From assembly GCA_022605405.1 (NCBI GenBank), contig JABYQQ010000007.1, positions 1,736,001-1,800,000 of the forward strand: a stretch of 64,000 nucleotides of DNA, written 5' to 3'. The notes beneath the pieces are model-generated. The model searched no databases and was not told the DNA's origin. It saw nothing but the letters and a program-made list of their open reading frames with translations. Position numbers and translations under genes: made by a program. This DNA is from Earliella scabrosa. Taxonomy: Eukaryota; Basidiomycota; Agaricomycetes; Polyporales; Polyporaceae. Positions within the stretch are counted from its first letter, which is position 1. The number at the start of each line of letters is the position of its first letter. Of this stretch, positions 1 to 9,634 are shown piece by piece.

Positions 1-2318
1 GTGGTTCCACCAATCTGCAGCGCAGGTCCGAGATCATCCCCTTGACAGATACAATTGAGCAGGCCGAACTTGTCCGGCGCGAACCCTGAGTTATGAGAGG
101 ATGACCAGGCAAAGGCGCCGTCAAAACGGGTAAAGAAGCGTCGTATCTGATTGTGCACGGACTCAAATGTTTGCCCGGTGACCACCAAGGCCACATCATC
201 CATCGAGCCGACCGCTATCTCCCCATGACCTGGACGTGCGCTCTCAATTAGCGGTGTGTTGTAGAATTGATAAAGGATGACCGATAGCGGGCATCCTTGA
301 TCAATTCCGCTCAGAATAGTGAAGTAGAGTGAAGTGAAGTCATCGAAGCATAGCTGAGTGCGCCGACCCCGCAGCTTCTCTCGCAGCCAGGAGACCAGAT
401 TGGATGGGATCCCTTTCATGCGCATGTTGTGAAAAAGCTGCTCAGGGTCGGCGCTGGGAAAGGCTGCCTTGATATCAAGAAATAGGACGCTAGCAACATC
501 ACCTCTAGCCCATGCATCCTTGACCGTCTTGCAGACATAGTGGAGTGAGTCGGATGTTGTTCGCCCCGGCCGCCCACCGAAGTGAAAGTCCGCGATGAGC
601 GACCGCCGTTCTGCTTCATAGACAAGGACATCAGCGACGCACGATGAGAGAATCTTAGGAAGACAGTTAATTAGCGCAATGGGCCGCCATGCCTTCGGCA
701 CCGTGTAGTCCGTCTTTCCTGGTTTCTTCAAGACGACAGTCCGCGACGTCTTCCAACTGTCGGGATAGATGTTGTGCTTGGTAGAGGCCCGGAAGAGGCG
801 GCCCAGGCATGGAGTCAGCTCGTCCACACAGCTCTTGTATACCTCATTGGGTATCCCGTCTGGACCAGGCGCTTTATGCGGCTTGAGCTTCCGGATGGCC
901 TCCCGGATCTGAGTGTCGGACACGGGCCGGAACTTGAAGCGTGGTGGTGGGTACTGATCCTCGTCTCGTGGCTCCGCCTCAGGGGGCGGCGGTGGGAAGA
1001 AGATGCGCCGGAACTCATCGTACTTCTGCGCGTTCGTGTCCAGTACTGAGGGTGTGCCGTCCGCCAGCTGAGTCTTCAGAGGGGGTATGCGAGCAGCTCC
1101 GCCGTCGGTGTATCCGTTCTTCATGAAGCGGTTGATGGTCCAGAGGTCGTCTTGATCCGCGTCCTCGATCCAGGACTCCCAGTGCTCCCTCTTCGCCAGG
1201 CGGATGGCGTCGATGTACCGGTTTCGCGCTGCACGGTACGTCTGTTGTGTGGGATGATTCCGGTTGGAGCGATGCTTGCACGCCTCGCGGTACAGCTGCT
1301 GCACCTCTGCCCTCATCTGCGAGAGGGCCTTGGACCACCACCGCTTTTGGTACGGGGTGGGTAGCCGGATGGGGACGTGCTCTGCAATGGTTCGCTCCAG
1401 CGCGGATGTCAGCCGAGCTAGCGATGTGTCGAAGCTGCCAGCATCCGTGATCGGGTGGTCTGCGAGGTTGCCAAGATGCTGCTGAAGGGAGGCGCGGAAC
1501 TTCTCCCAGTCCACGTCCTGGTAGTTGCGACGCTCAGTTGATTCCGAGACAGCGAGGTTGAGGTCGAAGACCGTTAGGATTGGGAAGTGGTCGGTGTTTG
1601 GCGGACGAAGCTCCTCCGCCACCCTACAAGAGATAACTAGATCAGTGAGGGACGTGGACGAGAAGACATTGTCTGGCCGCGTGAGATTCTTGGTACGAGA
1701 CGCCTCCAAAGTAGGGATCGCTGGCGGGAGAATCATGTCGAGGTTGAGCGCAGAGACCACGTTGAGAAGAACCTGCGCGCGTGCTAAGTTGGAGGGCGTA
1801 AAGAGGTGGTCGTTGCGGGGTTCGTCCCATCGTGGATGGTGCCTGTTGAAGTCACCCAGCCAGACAAGATGTCGGGGAGTTGAGTCTTGAGGGCTGGCGG
1901 CCGCTAGCCGGCGTGCTGCTCGTGCGGAGGCGTGGATGCAGTGGTCGCGCTCGCCGTCGATGTAGAGGTTGAAGATATCAACCCAGCCGATGTCGGTGCG
2001 GAGGGAGATGGCGGTCGCGTCAAGATGGGAAACAGAGATCTGTCGCCAGGAGCTCGTGTCCAACGCGCGGTTGATGAGCAGGAGGGAGCGAATGCGACCC
2101 GGGTGGTCGAGGTGGTTGAGGTGGGTGGATGGGTATATGGGGTGCCAGTGAGAGGTTGCCCTGGAAAAATTGCGGAAGTCGATGTAAGGTTCCTGGAGAG
2201 CGATTATGTCGTAGTGCGACGGAAGGGCACTGGCATTGAGGATTTCCTCCTGCGCTATCGGGGATTTGTTGACGTTCTCCTGCCAAATTCGAAGTGTTGT
2301 CAGCCTAGAACCCGGCAT
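1..2318 (-). CDS. LINE ORF2: endonuclease-reverse transcriptase, partial at left edge
   Basis: This frame stays open for 772 codons and has no stop before the window edge. It encodes the enzyme that nicks target DNA and copies the element's RNA by target-primed reverse transcription. The N-terminal third is an APE-type endonuclease: LQEPYID near residue 50, GDFNRHHPRWDEP near 150, RPDNVF near 215, then TDHFPI with the catalytic His. The RT part shows LKPHKAPGPDGIPNEVYKS, FLDIKAAFPSADP, FHFGGRPGRTTSDSLH and QGCPLS. The catalytic box reads GSMDDVALVV near residue 705: the two aspartates are present, but the usual aromatic residue (F/YxDD) is Ser. The ATG at 2318 lies inside the end of ORF1, so translation probably depends on reinitiation or coupling. 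Confidence 0.88.
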   Translation of the reverse strand, partial: MPGSRLTTLRIWQENVNKSPIAQEEILNASALPSHYDIIALQEPYIDFRNFSRATSHWHPIYPSTHLNHLDHPGRIRSLLLINRALDTSSWRQISVSHLDATAISLRTDIGWVDIFNLYIDGERDHCIHASARAARRLAAASPQDSTPRHLVWLGDFNRHHPRWDEPRNDHLFTPSNLARAQVLLNVVSALNLDMILPPAIPTLEASRTKNLTRPDNVFSSTSLTDLVISCRVAEELRPPNTDHFPILTVFDLNLAVSESTERRNYQDVDWEKFRASLQQHLGNLADHPITDAGSFDTSLARLTSALERTIAEHVPIRLPTPYQKRWWSKALSQMRAEVQQLYREACKHRSNRNHPTQQTYRAARNRYIDAIRLAKREHWESWIEDADQDDLWTINRFMKNGYTDGGAARIPPLKTQLADGTPSVLDTNAQKYDEFRRIFFPPPPPEAEPRDEDQYPPPRFKFRPVSDTQIREAIRKLKPHKAPGPDGIPNEVYKSCVDELTPCLGRLFRASTKHNIYPDSWKTSRTVVLKKPGKTDYTVPKAWRPIALINCLPKILSSCVADVLVYEAERRSLIADFHFGGRPGRTTSDSLHYVCKTVKDAWARGDVASVLFLDIKAAFPSADPEQLFHNMRMKGIPSNLVSWLREKLRGRRTQLCFDDFTSLYFTILSGIDQGCPLSVILYQFYNTPLIESARPGHGEIAVGSMDDVALVVTGQTFESVHNQIRRFFTRFDGAFAWSSSHNSGFAPDKFGLLNCICQGDDLGPALQIGGT

Positions 2319-3978
2319 AGGGCAATGTAGGAATTGGAGAACTGTCGATCGTGCAAGCACGCCTGCGCTGCTGTGATGGAATTGGCTCAAAAGAGAGCTG
2401 AGTCTGCCGCGGCTCCTGACGCCGCTGCGTGCTAGGCTGAGTGCGGGGTGGCGGCGACGCCTCTCGAGGCCGACGAGGAACAGCACGGGCAGCGCGGAAT
2501 GGAGGAGATGGGTTTGGGATACCGGCCGGAGCCGGCTGAGCAACCCCCGGGGCAACCTCGCAGATGAGCTCCCATGTCGAGGGGTCTTCGGTCGGGAAGA
2601 AGCGGTACATGCCGTCCACCTGGCGTGCAAGCAAGCGACGCTGACTGTCCAAGAGCGTGGGGCAGCTGCGGTCCCAAGAGGCGTGGCCGTCTCGGTCGCA
2701 GCTGACACAGTGAAACTTCTCACTGTCCGTCACCGTACACTCCGACGTTCGGTGGCGCATGCTACCACAGGTGCCACAGGTGTCGTACTCCTGCGGACAC
2801 TTAGCGGCAAGGTGCGAAACCCCCAGCCGCTGGCACCTGTGGCATCTGAGCGGTTCCGGTATATTCTTGCGGGCAGAGACCTTTTTCCCTGCGATCACGA
2901 GTCCTCGTCGCAATACCGCATTAGCCGCCTCAGGGGTTGAGACCTCAATCATCAAGTGCGCCACCTGTTGGTTCGGGCCACGTCGTGATGGCTGCTTAAT
3001 CCAACGCGCAGACAGGATCGACTTGGCCGGGAGATCCGCATCTGTCTCCATCGCGCTGAGCTGCATCGAGCTCTCCGGGTCGAAACGTACAGGCGCGAAC
3101 AGCGCGACAACTTTGTACGCCCTCGGCCTGATCTGGGTAGATTCTCCAAGCTTAGCTGCAAAAAGCTCGCTGTGTGTGTGGTCGCGCAGCCAGGCTGCGC
3201 CAACTGCGTCCCCCATCTCAAAGATCACCCCGCCATTACGGAGGCGGCGTGCGGACACGAAGCTCACTTCGGCTGGGACAATTACCCCATCCTCTCTAAG
3301 TGATGCTACCGCGGTCTCAGCCTTGGCCACCAGGGCGTCCTCTGCTAAGAAGCCGCTCGTCCCCTCTGGAGCTACGAGGCCGTCCACTAACACCTCCCGT
3401 GTACGGGCTTTCTCTCTATCCAGAACGGTCTGATGCGACGTAGGCAGGACGTGTTGAACCGCCACTGCGCCCGCATACGTGAGAGGACGTGGAGTAGGAA
3501 CGGGCGCACCGGGGTCCGTAGCTGCCTGCTCCCTGGCATCTGCTATCAAGCTCTCAATCCGCGTGCTTGCCTCCATGATCCCCTGACTTCTCTCTTCAAT
3601 CGACCGCTGCAGCGCATCGAGCCGCTCGATGGAGGGCGCCAGTCTCGACAGTACGCCGTCCACGACCTTTGCGTTCAGCGTATCTTCCTTCAGGGCGCTT
3701 GCATAGTGTGCGAAGGACACGAGGCCCTCGACGGCCAGTGCGCCCTTTGGGGCAGTCTGCGCGAAGTGCAGAAGCGCGGTTTCGAGCCCTCCAAGCGTCG
3801 GAGGGGCATCCGGCACGATGAGGCTCTTGCTGGCTAAGAAGCCCGCCGCCTTCGCGAAGCTGTCGATTTTTCTGGTAGCGGCGCTAAAGAGGTCGGCGGA
3901 GGACGCATTTCCGACGCGCGCGCTGTTCATAGTAGCTCTTGTCGAGCTCGGTTGGGAGCGGGGTGCAGTGTCGCCCAT
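2305..3978 (-). CDS. LINE ORF1: gag-like nucleic-acid-binding protein
   Basis: A 557-residue protein expected to bind the element's RNA and form the ribonucleoprotein that ORF2 works in. The N-terminal half is Ala-rich and predicted helical (residues about 20-150). The C-terminal part carries three zinc knuckles in a row near residues 380-445: CHRCQ with His and Cys following, CGTCGSMRHRTSEC, and CVSCDRDGHASWDRSC, close to CX2CX4-6HX4-6C. The tail is rich in Pro, Arg and Gln. The first Met at 3978 is followed by a Ser/Ala/Thr-rich start, and the frame is complete. It overlaps the start of ORF2 by 14 nt. This layout and the knuckles match LINE ORF1 proteins rather than retroviral Gag, because no protease or LTR is present. 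Confidence 0.85.
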   Translation of the reverse strand: MGDTAPRSQPSSTRATMNSARVGNASSADLFSAATRKIDSFAKAAGFLASKSLIVPDAPPTLGGLETALLHFAQTAPKGALAVEGLVSFAHYASALKEDTLNAKVVDGVLSRLAPSIERLDALQRSIEERSQGIMEASTRIESLIADAREQAATDPGAPVPTPRPLTYAGAVAVQHVLPTSHQTVLDREKARTREVLVDGLVAPEGTSGFLAEDALVAKAETAVASLREDGVIVPAEVSFVSARRLRNGGVIFEMGDAVGAAWLRDHTHSELFAAKLGESTQIRPRAYKVVALFAPVRFDPESSMQLSAMETDADLPAKSILSARWIKQPSRRGPNQQVAHLMIEVSTPEAANAVLRRGLVIAGKKVSARKNIPEPLRCHRCQRLGVSHLAAKCPQEYDTCGTCGSMRHRTSECTVTDSEKFHCVSCDRDGHASWDRSCPTLLDSQRRLLARQVDGMYRFFPTEDPSTWELICEVAPGVAQPAPAGIPNPSPPFRAARAVPRRPREASPPPRTQPSTQRRQEPRQTQLSFEPIPSQQRRRACTIDSSPIPTLPYAGF

Positions 3979-5168
3979 AGTTTATGTGGTAGCCCAGATT
4001 ACTACCTATGTATGTCCGCAAGAAGCCCCAGTACCCAGGATTCCTCACGTACGTAGCCGGCTCCGATTGGCTACGACCGTGGGAAAGTCGCCGAGATGAT
4101 GGTGAGAAGCAAGGAGCCGCTCTGAAGGGTTCTCTTGCGAGGCCCACCACCTGTTGGTAGCCTACCAGTGTTGACCCAGCACACGCCCTACAACGGCTGT
4201 TAAGCCTCCCTTATAGGTCTTCACGCCCGTGTACGCCCAGATACCTGGACTGATGACGCTACTACACCGCCTTGTGGCTCCCTATATGGTGGAGGAGGGA
4301 GTCTCACCCTGCTGCAGTGGCTGGCACGTAGGACTTATCCCAAGTCACAAGTGTGAACGGGAATCAACTCAAGCACAGACTCTGATTTACCCAGAGCTGC
4401 ACCGACGGAGGATTTAGTCCTCTCGGGCCAGAGCACAGGGACTGCCTGTGTCTGCCACGGCCCAGTGATGGTATAGGCTTGCGAGGCCTAGCGGGTTTCC
4501 CCTCCCATTCACCTTCCCGTACCAGGGCAAGTGCTTCGCTGATGCCATGGGCGCGGATCCGCACTTGTCCCCAGTCTCCGTCTCCCCTGGCATGCCAGAG
4601 TAACCACCATAAAGGGAGGGTACATAGACCCTTGCCTAGATGGCGGGCGGTGGCCTGTCAGCAATGCTGTCGGCTGGTTCTTGCCCCGAAACTCCGCCAC
4701 TTATAGGACTTCTATCTCATAGGCATACCGTTGCTGCCATCATCGAGACCCTCTCGGGCGCCCGGGGTCTCCGGAACTTGAAGTAAAGGGCTGACGTACA
4801 CGTCCATTAAGAGAAGCGAGCTGCAGCGAGCTCACACCCTCCGGAACCGTGCATCCCTTCCGGTTGTGTGCCATGGAGTGCGGATACTTCCGCTGCGAAC
4901 CTCCTTTACCAAGGGAGGGCTCCATGACGAGTTTAACGTCTAGCACCGACCACCAACCCATGCTCGAGCATCCTTGGATGTCGAGGTGCTACCGGGCTAA
5001 AGGTGCCAGACCGCGCAACCGGACACGTGTCATAGCGGGCGCTACAACACGGCCCGGTCGCGCCCGAGAGAGTGCAGCTACTGCCACGTCGAGCCTCCTT
5101 CACCAAGGGAGGGCTCCCTCGTAGATTAACGTCTTCTCGGACCCGAGGAGGCTTGCTTACCAGCGCTG
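3979..5168. other. Non-coding stretch between LINE ORF1 and the sphingomyelinase fragment
   Basis: No convincing gene. Short frames exist on both strands but none shows a recognisable domain or codon pattern. Part of this is probably the 5' UTR and promoter of the LINE, whose transcript would run leftward from here. It contains two of three copies of a near-palindromic motif (see the repeat entry), and the third lies just past 5168. Near 4740-4870 several short inverted repeats occur in a GC-rich run. Confidence 0.5.
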
Positions 5169-5217
5169 CTAACCTCCTTTACCAAGGGAGGACCTCCGTC
5201 GTTCAAGTTTAACGTCT
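4900..5217. repeat. Three copies of a near-palindromic motif with a shared downstream box
   Basis: The core CCTCCTTTACCAAGGGAGG occurs at 4900-4918, with one change (CCTCCTTCACC) at 5094-5112, and again exactly at 5173-5191. The two ends are near inverted repeats (one mismatch), so each copy can fold into a hairpin. Each is followed 11-17 nt later by TTAACGTCT (about 4933, 5125 and 5209), so the repeated unit is roughly 40-45 nt. Spacing between copies is uneven (about 194 and 79 nt), so this is not a simple tandem array. Possible roles are LINE 5' UTR monomers or remains of a small element. Confidence 0.7.
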
Positions 5218-6021
5218 TCTTGCCAGACGCAGCCGAGGAAGGGCAACGCGAGCGTCACCGAGTGGCACATGGCCGAAAGTCCCTCCGACTCGTAAGCGGC
5301 TGGTCTTGCTTCCTCGAGCTGGCGGCGGACCGTGCCGTCTTCTCTTCGTAGTCGACCCGAGAATAGCCCAGCAGGACCCCAGTGAGCCTGTGCGTGCGGG
5401 AAGAAGCCTCCAGGACGCCACTTGAACCGTGGGAAAAAGCCAGGTGGTGGTGGTCGGAGTCCAAGGAGCGGTCCGGGCGCGGCCATCGCGAGGAACTTGC
5501 CCACCTCCAGAGCTGCCTGGCATCGCGCGCAGTTGTCCGTGCCAAACGCTGGGTTGTTCGCGATAGAGAGTACTTGCCCAAACGCCGCCTCAAGAAGCAG
5601 ACCGGGCGACGCTTTCGGTGGCAGGGGATGCGGGTCCTGCGTGTTGTTCTATAATGTGCGCCGTGCAGCCTATCAGTGCCATTTCTATCGCGATCTGTAT
5701 GCCTTACTTTCGGGAGCCTGTCCGGGTTGGTCAGTGCAAACGGATATATCTTGTGCTGGGATGCGAGGCACAGTCAGCCGTGGGGTTCGCCATAGACAGT
5801 AGAGCACTCACAGTGACCGGGTCGGAAATCACAGGTTGAGGCTGAACCGAGGTCGCTGTGGGAGAGTTGTAGTAGTGCCTGTAGAGCGACGTGGGGAACG
5901 CTCCCGGAGCTGTGAACACGGAAGGGCCGAAGACGTCCGGGGCTATCGGTTCGGAATGACCAGGGACGGAGAAGATGACCGCGTACGCGGCTGCGACGCT
6001 CAAGATCCTGCGCGACACCAT
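5169..6021 (-). pseudogene. 5' fragment of a secreted acid sphingomyelinase-like phosphodiesterase
   Basis: Three exons join in phase: 6021-5812 (70 codons), 5755-5708 (16 codons) and 5648 onward. Exon 1 begins with a signal peptide (MVSRRILSVAAAYAVIF...) and then DVFGPSVFTAPGAFPTS. Exon 2 reads HKIYPFALTNPDRLPK; exon 3 begins NNTQDPHPLPPKAS and reaches GTDNCARCQAALEVGKF, the first CxxC of a saposin-like domain. I recognise this order as the N-terminus of fungal sphingomyelin phosphodiesterases, secreted enzymes that release ceramide and are normally about 600-700 residues. After LAMAAP similarity stops and the frame continues as GC-rich unrelated sequence to a stop at 5169. No metallophosphatase motifs (such as GNHE) are found. 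The gene appears broken, with the LINE lying directly downstream on the same strand. Confidence 0.65.
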
Positions 6022-7204
6022 GTTTATGGCGACGAGGAAGATGAAGGGCGTACAACGCGTCGCCATAGGAGAAGAGGTCGCCTTTAAGGAGGCCGCGGGA
6101 TGGTGGGATTCTATTCATGTCCCAACACGTTCTGCGGCGAGGACGGACGGGTACGGGTACAGTCAAACGTGCGTCGCGTGACAGGCGAGAAGAACATCAG
6201 GGTCGTCCTCATCGAGGGATCCAAAGTCCGAGAGCCGCTGAATTGAGAGTGGCACCATTGTGCGTGTACATCGGCGCGAAGGCAACTGTCATGAGGTTAA
6301 TACTCCGGAATGCGCTCAACGAGTTTCAAGCAACGATAGGCTATGGCAAATACTTCGTATGGTCTGCTGCCCTCTTGGGGATGAGCGCAAGAGGCGTTCA
6401 ACTGATGGAGGTCATGCTAGAATCTACACCGTATGCGCCGAGGCCGTAATTGAACGCGTCTAGAATAGGGACCTGTCAGAAACAACAGCAAGTTGTGGGA
6501 CGTGGAAGACCCTCACCTGCGTGTGGCTGATGCTCGGCCCGCGTCTCCTGCCACACGCGAGAAGTTCGCTATGTGACATGCCCATCCTTTTCAAGCTAAC
6601 CGGACGTCACAGGCGAGTTGCTGTCACGCCCGGGTCTAGACTGTCCAGGACCAGACGAAAAGGCGTATAAAGGGAGATACGTGTCGCATGGACCTGATCT
6701 CACCTCTCTCCTGCTCCCCCCACCTGCGCTCAGCCTTGTCGATGTACATACTTTTATTCGGGAACTCGGATACACTTGTGGACCATACAGATTACACTTC
6801 GATCCCAGGGGCATGACCTGATGTCGTCTCCAGGTGAATATCTGTGAAGAGCGAGAACAGTAATAGTAGGTGCCTGTCTTCTACGAGGTACTGATGGGGT
6901 GATAGATATAATACAGCCACACGGAGCAGAGCGTCGACGGGAAAGTAGAAAGCAAACAAATTTAGGATATCATGGTACGCAACTGTATGGGGGTGCACGT
7001 CTTCAACGTATAGTGAGGTAGGCGATAGATAAGGCTGGGCATGAAGCATGAGGTATATGTTGATGTGGACAGCATCCGAAGATGTACTGACTTGGGAGGA
7101 GTGAACTGTAGAGCCGTACCTGAGTACCATCCCTCATAGGCAACATCGGCCAGCATACGCACCTGTTCAACCATTCATCCTCAACAATCCATCCGAGTAG
7201 GCTC
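6022..7204. other. Intergenic stretch upstream of the sphingomyelinase fragment
   Basis: Only short frames without recognisable domains. It should contain the original promoter of the sphingomyelinase-like gene (minus strand) and the 3' flank of the small gene that follows. A TATA-like GTATAAAGGG lies near 6664 on the plus strand with no supported gene after it. Confidence 0.5.
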
Positions 7205-7591
7205 TCAAGCCTTGACCTTCGCGTCGTTCGTACGCTTCGGAGCCTGGGGTGCGTCTCCCTGGGTCCTTTCAACTGCAGCGGCAGAGGCCGCCTTGATGCG
7301 CGCCTTCTCCTCAGCAATCCGCCTCGACTCCGTCCACAAGCGGAGAGTGTAGTCGTGGAGAGAGCGCGCGTAAAGCACGAACGGGTCCGAATCACCCGTG
7401 TGCTGCTGCTGGCCGGGTAGGTTCGCGGAGGGGATGGCAGAGGCTGCGAGCATAATGACAGGTCTCCACAGGGCAGTCCCGAACGGCGAAGACAGGTTCT
7501 GACTGGCGGTAGGTTCGGCGTACGGGAGTGAACTCGAATGCGCGTGAGCACGAAGAACAGATGTCTGAGCGACAGGTGGGCGCAGCCGCAC
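7205..7591 (-). CDS. Small hypothetical protein (128 residues)
   Basis: Function not recognised. The second half looks like real coding sequence: ALWRPVIMLAASAIPSANLP, then DPFVLYARSLHDYTLRLWTE and a charged helical tail rich in Ala, Arg and Lys. The first 30 residues are low complexity and Arg/Ser/Pro-rich, so the true start may be an upstream exon. A second coding-like stretch on the same strand, near 7780-7910 (EMVAEEGEGPKDPRDRVRMG, then DWREGYGAVAASRR), could be such an exon, but I cannot join it with a good splice pair. No signal peptide or membrane segment is evident. Reality of the gene is moderately likely; its start is uncertain. Confidence 0.5.
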   Translation of the reverse strand: MRLRPPVAQTSVLRAHAHSSSLPYAEPTASQNLSSPFGTALWRPVIMLAASAIPSANLPGQQQHTGDSDPFVLYARSLHDYTLRLWTESRRIAEEKARIKAASAAAVERTQGDAPQAPKRTNDAKVKA

Positions 7592-8462
7592 AGGAGAGGA
7601 ACGGAGGACGCGGACAGGACTCGATGGTCGGTCGGACGGAGGGCGGAGGGCTGGTTATAGCAAACCAGGGCGCTCTAGCATATCTGGGATTTATGGATCG
7701 GCGGGGCAGGCCGAGCGGGCGTGGTGCTCTGCAGGGCGGGGGACAAAAAAGAGGGTCCTTCTTGGTATGAAGACGTCGCGACGCCGCAACGGCTCCATAC
7801 CCCTCCCTCCAGTCCGTCGGCATCCCCATCCGCACGCGGTCCCTCGGGTCCTTCGGCCCCTCTCCCTCCTCCGCGACCATCTCTATCGGCCCCTCCATGA
7901 TGCATCTGCCCTCCGTTCGGCCTCTCACGCGTCCGGCCTCATGTCGTCCACAGACCCTTGCTCTATCATCGACGGCACAGTACACATCTCACCTGGCAGG
8001 CAGCGCGTGCAGGTGTTCAGAGGACTCCTCGGCGCGCGCTCGCCCCACCGGCAGGTCATGATCGAACTGATTATCGCCGTCAATTTCACCAGCTGGCAGA
8101 GTCAGCCAGACTCCAACGTGAGTACCACTGACGGCAGCAGGGAACCCTCATCGTCGTATAGCGCGAGCGGCCAGCAGCCCGACCACTCTCCTTACGACGC
8201 TTGCGAGAGACTACTAGCTACAAGCCCCAGCATCCCTGCACGACGTCAAGGAATCTCCGGGTACTGTTGTACATCTCCACACCCTCTGTACTCCACTCCG
8301 ATGAAGTCATACTTTCTTTGGCGCGCGTCGGGCATCTGCGCGCCACCACCATTAAATAATCCCCACACTCTCGCAGCAACCAGGCTGAGTTTGCGCAACC
8401 AGTTTCTCTTTAGCAAGAACCATCCATGCTTGGCTAGAAGAACGCCGAAAGTGCAAAAGATT
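7592..8462. other. No firm gene; possible upstream exon on minus strand
   Basis: The longest frame (plus strand, 7767-8507) runs into the tRNA and is Pro/Ser/Arg-rich, so it is probably chance. The minus-strand stretch near 7780-7910 may be a 5' exon of the neighbouring small gene. Nothing else is supported. Confidence 0.4.
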
Positions 8463-8544
8463 CTCCCTGGCGGGGAGTCGAACCCCGCTTTCGCGCGGTC
8501 AGTATGATGACAGGCGCGTGTACTAACCGATATACTACCAGGGA
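8463..8544 (-). tRNA. tRNA-Asp (GTC anticodon) with a 10-nt intron
   Basis: On the minus strand the acceptor stem TCCCTGG (8544-8538) pairs with CCAGGGA before discriminator G at 8463. The D-arm contains GTAGTATATCGGTTAGTAC. The anticodon stem is CGCGC/GCGCG with loop C-U-GUC-A, interrupted by TCATACTGAC after the base 3' of the anticodon, the usual site of nuclear tRNA introns. The T-arm is CGGGG TTCGACT CCCCG. Without the intron the body is 72 nt. No CCA is encoded, as expected in eukaryotes. Confidence 0.93.
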
Positions 8545-9634
8545 TTGGTGAGTTTTCGATTTATTGCATCCAATACCTCGTTGGGCTGAGGCCCCGGTCC
8601 GAGCATGCTTGAAAACATGCATGCAGCACAAGTTGAAGGTGCACCCTATCGCCATGGACAACGTCGTGCTCCCAAGACTCTATGACAGCGAAAACTTACC
8701 ACCCTCATCTTTCGTTGTACAGCATGTGAGCACTGCTTCCCTGCATGTGCATCTACCATTCCTCTATTGATGGGCACCTTGTCCATGAGTGTCCGTTGCC
8801 TACTTATTGCGCTGAGTATGGAGAAAACACGTACGGGCTAATCCCGGGATATGTATGAAGGCTACTCCGGAGTCAGTACGACCTTCCCTCCGGACTATAT
8901 AAATATACATCACGATGCGCACACTCGATCGAATATTTGAGTCTCAACTTCTGGTTTTCCCAGTTTGACCGATCATGTCTCATTCAAGTAATGCTCCCTG
9001 ACTTGGCGCACTGGTGCGTACTCAAGTGTAGATGCGAAACCGCCCTGCGTATGGCCTGTTGCACGGTCGCCGCGTTCGTGCGCGACAATTGAGCGGCTCG
9101 ACTCGGGAGCGATGCCTCCGATCAGGCGGATTTCTGTGTAATGATCATCGTGGTACGCAGGTCCTTGTAGTACGTACTGGGGCTATGCTTCGTGCTATAT
9201 AAAATTGACCGATGTCCGAGGGGAAGTGAAGAGCTGTTCTCGTCTCCTACGCTGAAACTGCGGTTGGACGAGCAATTGCCATCGTCACGCGCAGGGTCGG
9301 CGGCGGCCTACTGCGGTGTGCGCGCCCTTTCCGCCGCTGGTGGGAGGTGCGTGAGTCGTTGCATGCGTACATTCGCGATTCGAGCATCATACGGGAATCG
9401 TTGATCCTGTCTGTGTCATCGATGCGTGATTCTGCGCGGTCGTTCGGCGAATGAGGACGACACAAGGCCGGAGACGTGTGTTCCAACCTGGCGACCCAAT
9501 GGCAGATAGACGCTTCTGGTGCCAAGCGGCGGTAATCTAATCTTGCCGGGCCTGGCCAGAGTTATCTGATAAGATCATGAAATCCTTCATCTTTCCTCGC
9601 CTCTTGCGTTCCTTGACTTCTGCCATGACTCACG
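8545..9634. other. Intergenic, with two strong TATA-like boxes lacking a recognised gene
   Basis: CTATATAAATA at 8895 and CTATATAAAA at 9195 (plus strand) resemble core promoters, but I find no supported coding frame behind either. Short frames here show no domain. They could drive short non-coding transcripts or be chance AT-rich sites in otherwise GC-rich DNA. Confidence 0.4.

Larger units (their letters stand above)
1..3978 (-). mobile_element. Non-LTR (LINE) retrotransposon, intact as far as visible, cut by left edge
   Basis: Two overlapping minus-strand frames have the order of a fungal LINE: a gag-like ORF1 with zinc knuckles, then an apurinic-type endonuclease joined to a reverse transcriptase. 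Both read without a stop or frameshift over almost 4 kb, which suggests a recent insertion. The 3' end (thumb region, 3' UTR, tail) lies beyond base 1, and the 5' UTR boundary to the right of 3978 cannot be placed. No long terminal repeats, integrase or protease are seen, so an LTR element is excluded. The clade (Tad-like or jockey-like) is not decided here. Confidence 0.9.

Noticed and set aside
2759..3433. 224-codon plus-strand frame
   Set aside because: Antisense shadow of LINE ORF1.
4900..5217. CRISPR-like array
   Set aside because: Only three copies with uneven spacing in a eukaryotic genome, and no cas genes.
5774..6166. 130-codon minus-strand frame
   Set aside because: It overlaps exon 1 of the sphingomyelinase fragment in a different frame; only the other frame shows a signal peptide and family sequence.
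7767..8507. 246-codon plus-strand frame
   Set aside because: It runs into the tRNA gene and is rich in Pro, Ser and Arg with no domain; likely a chance frame in GC-rich DNA.
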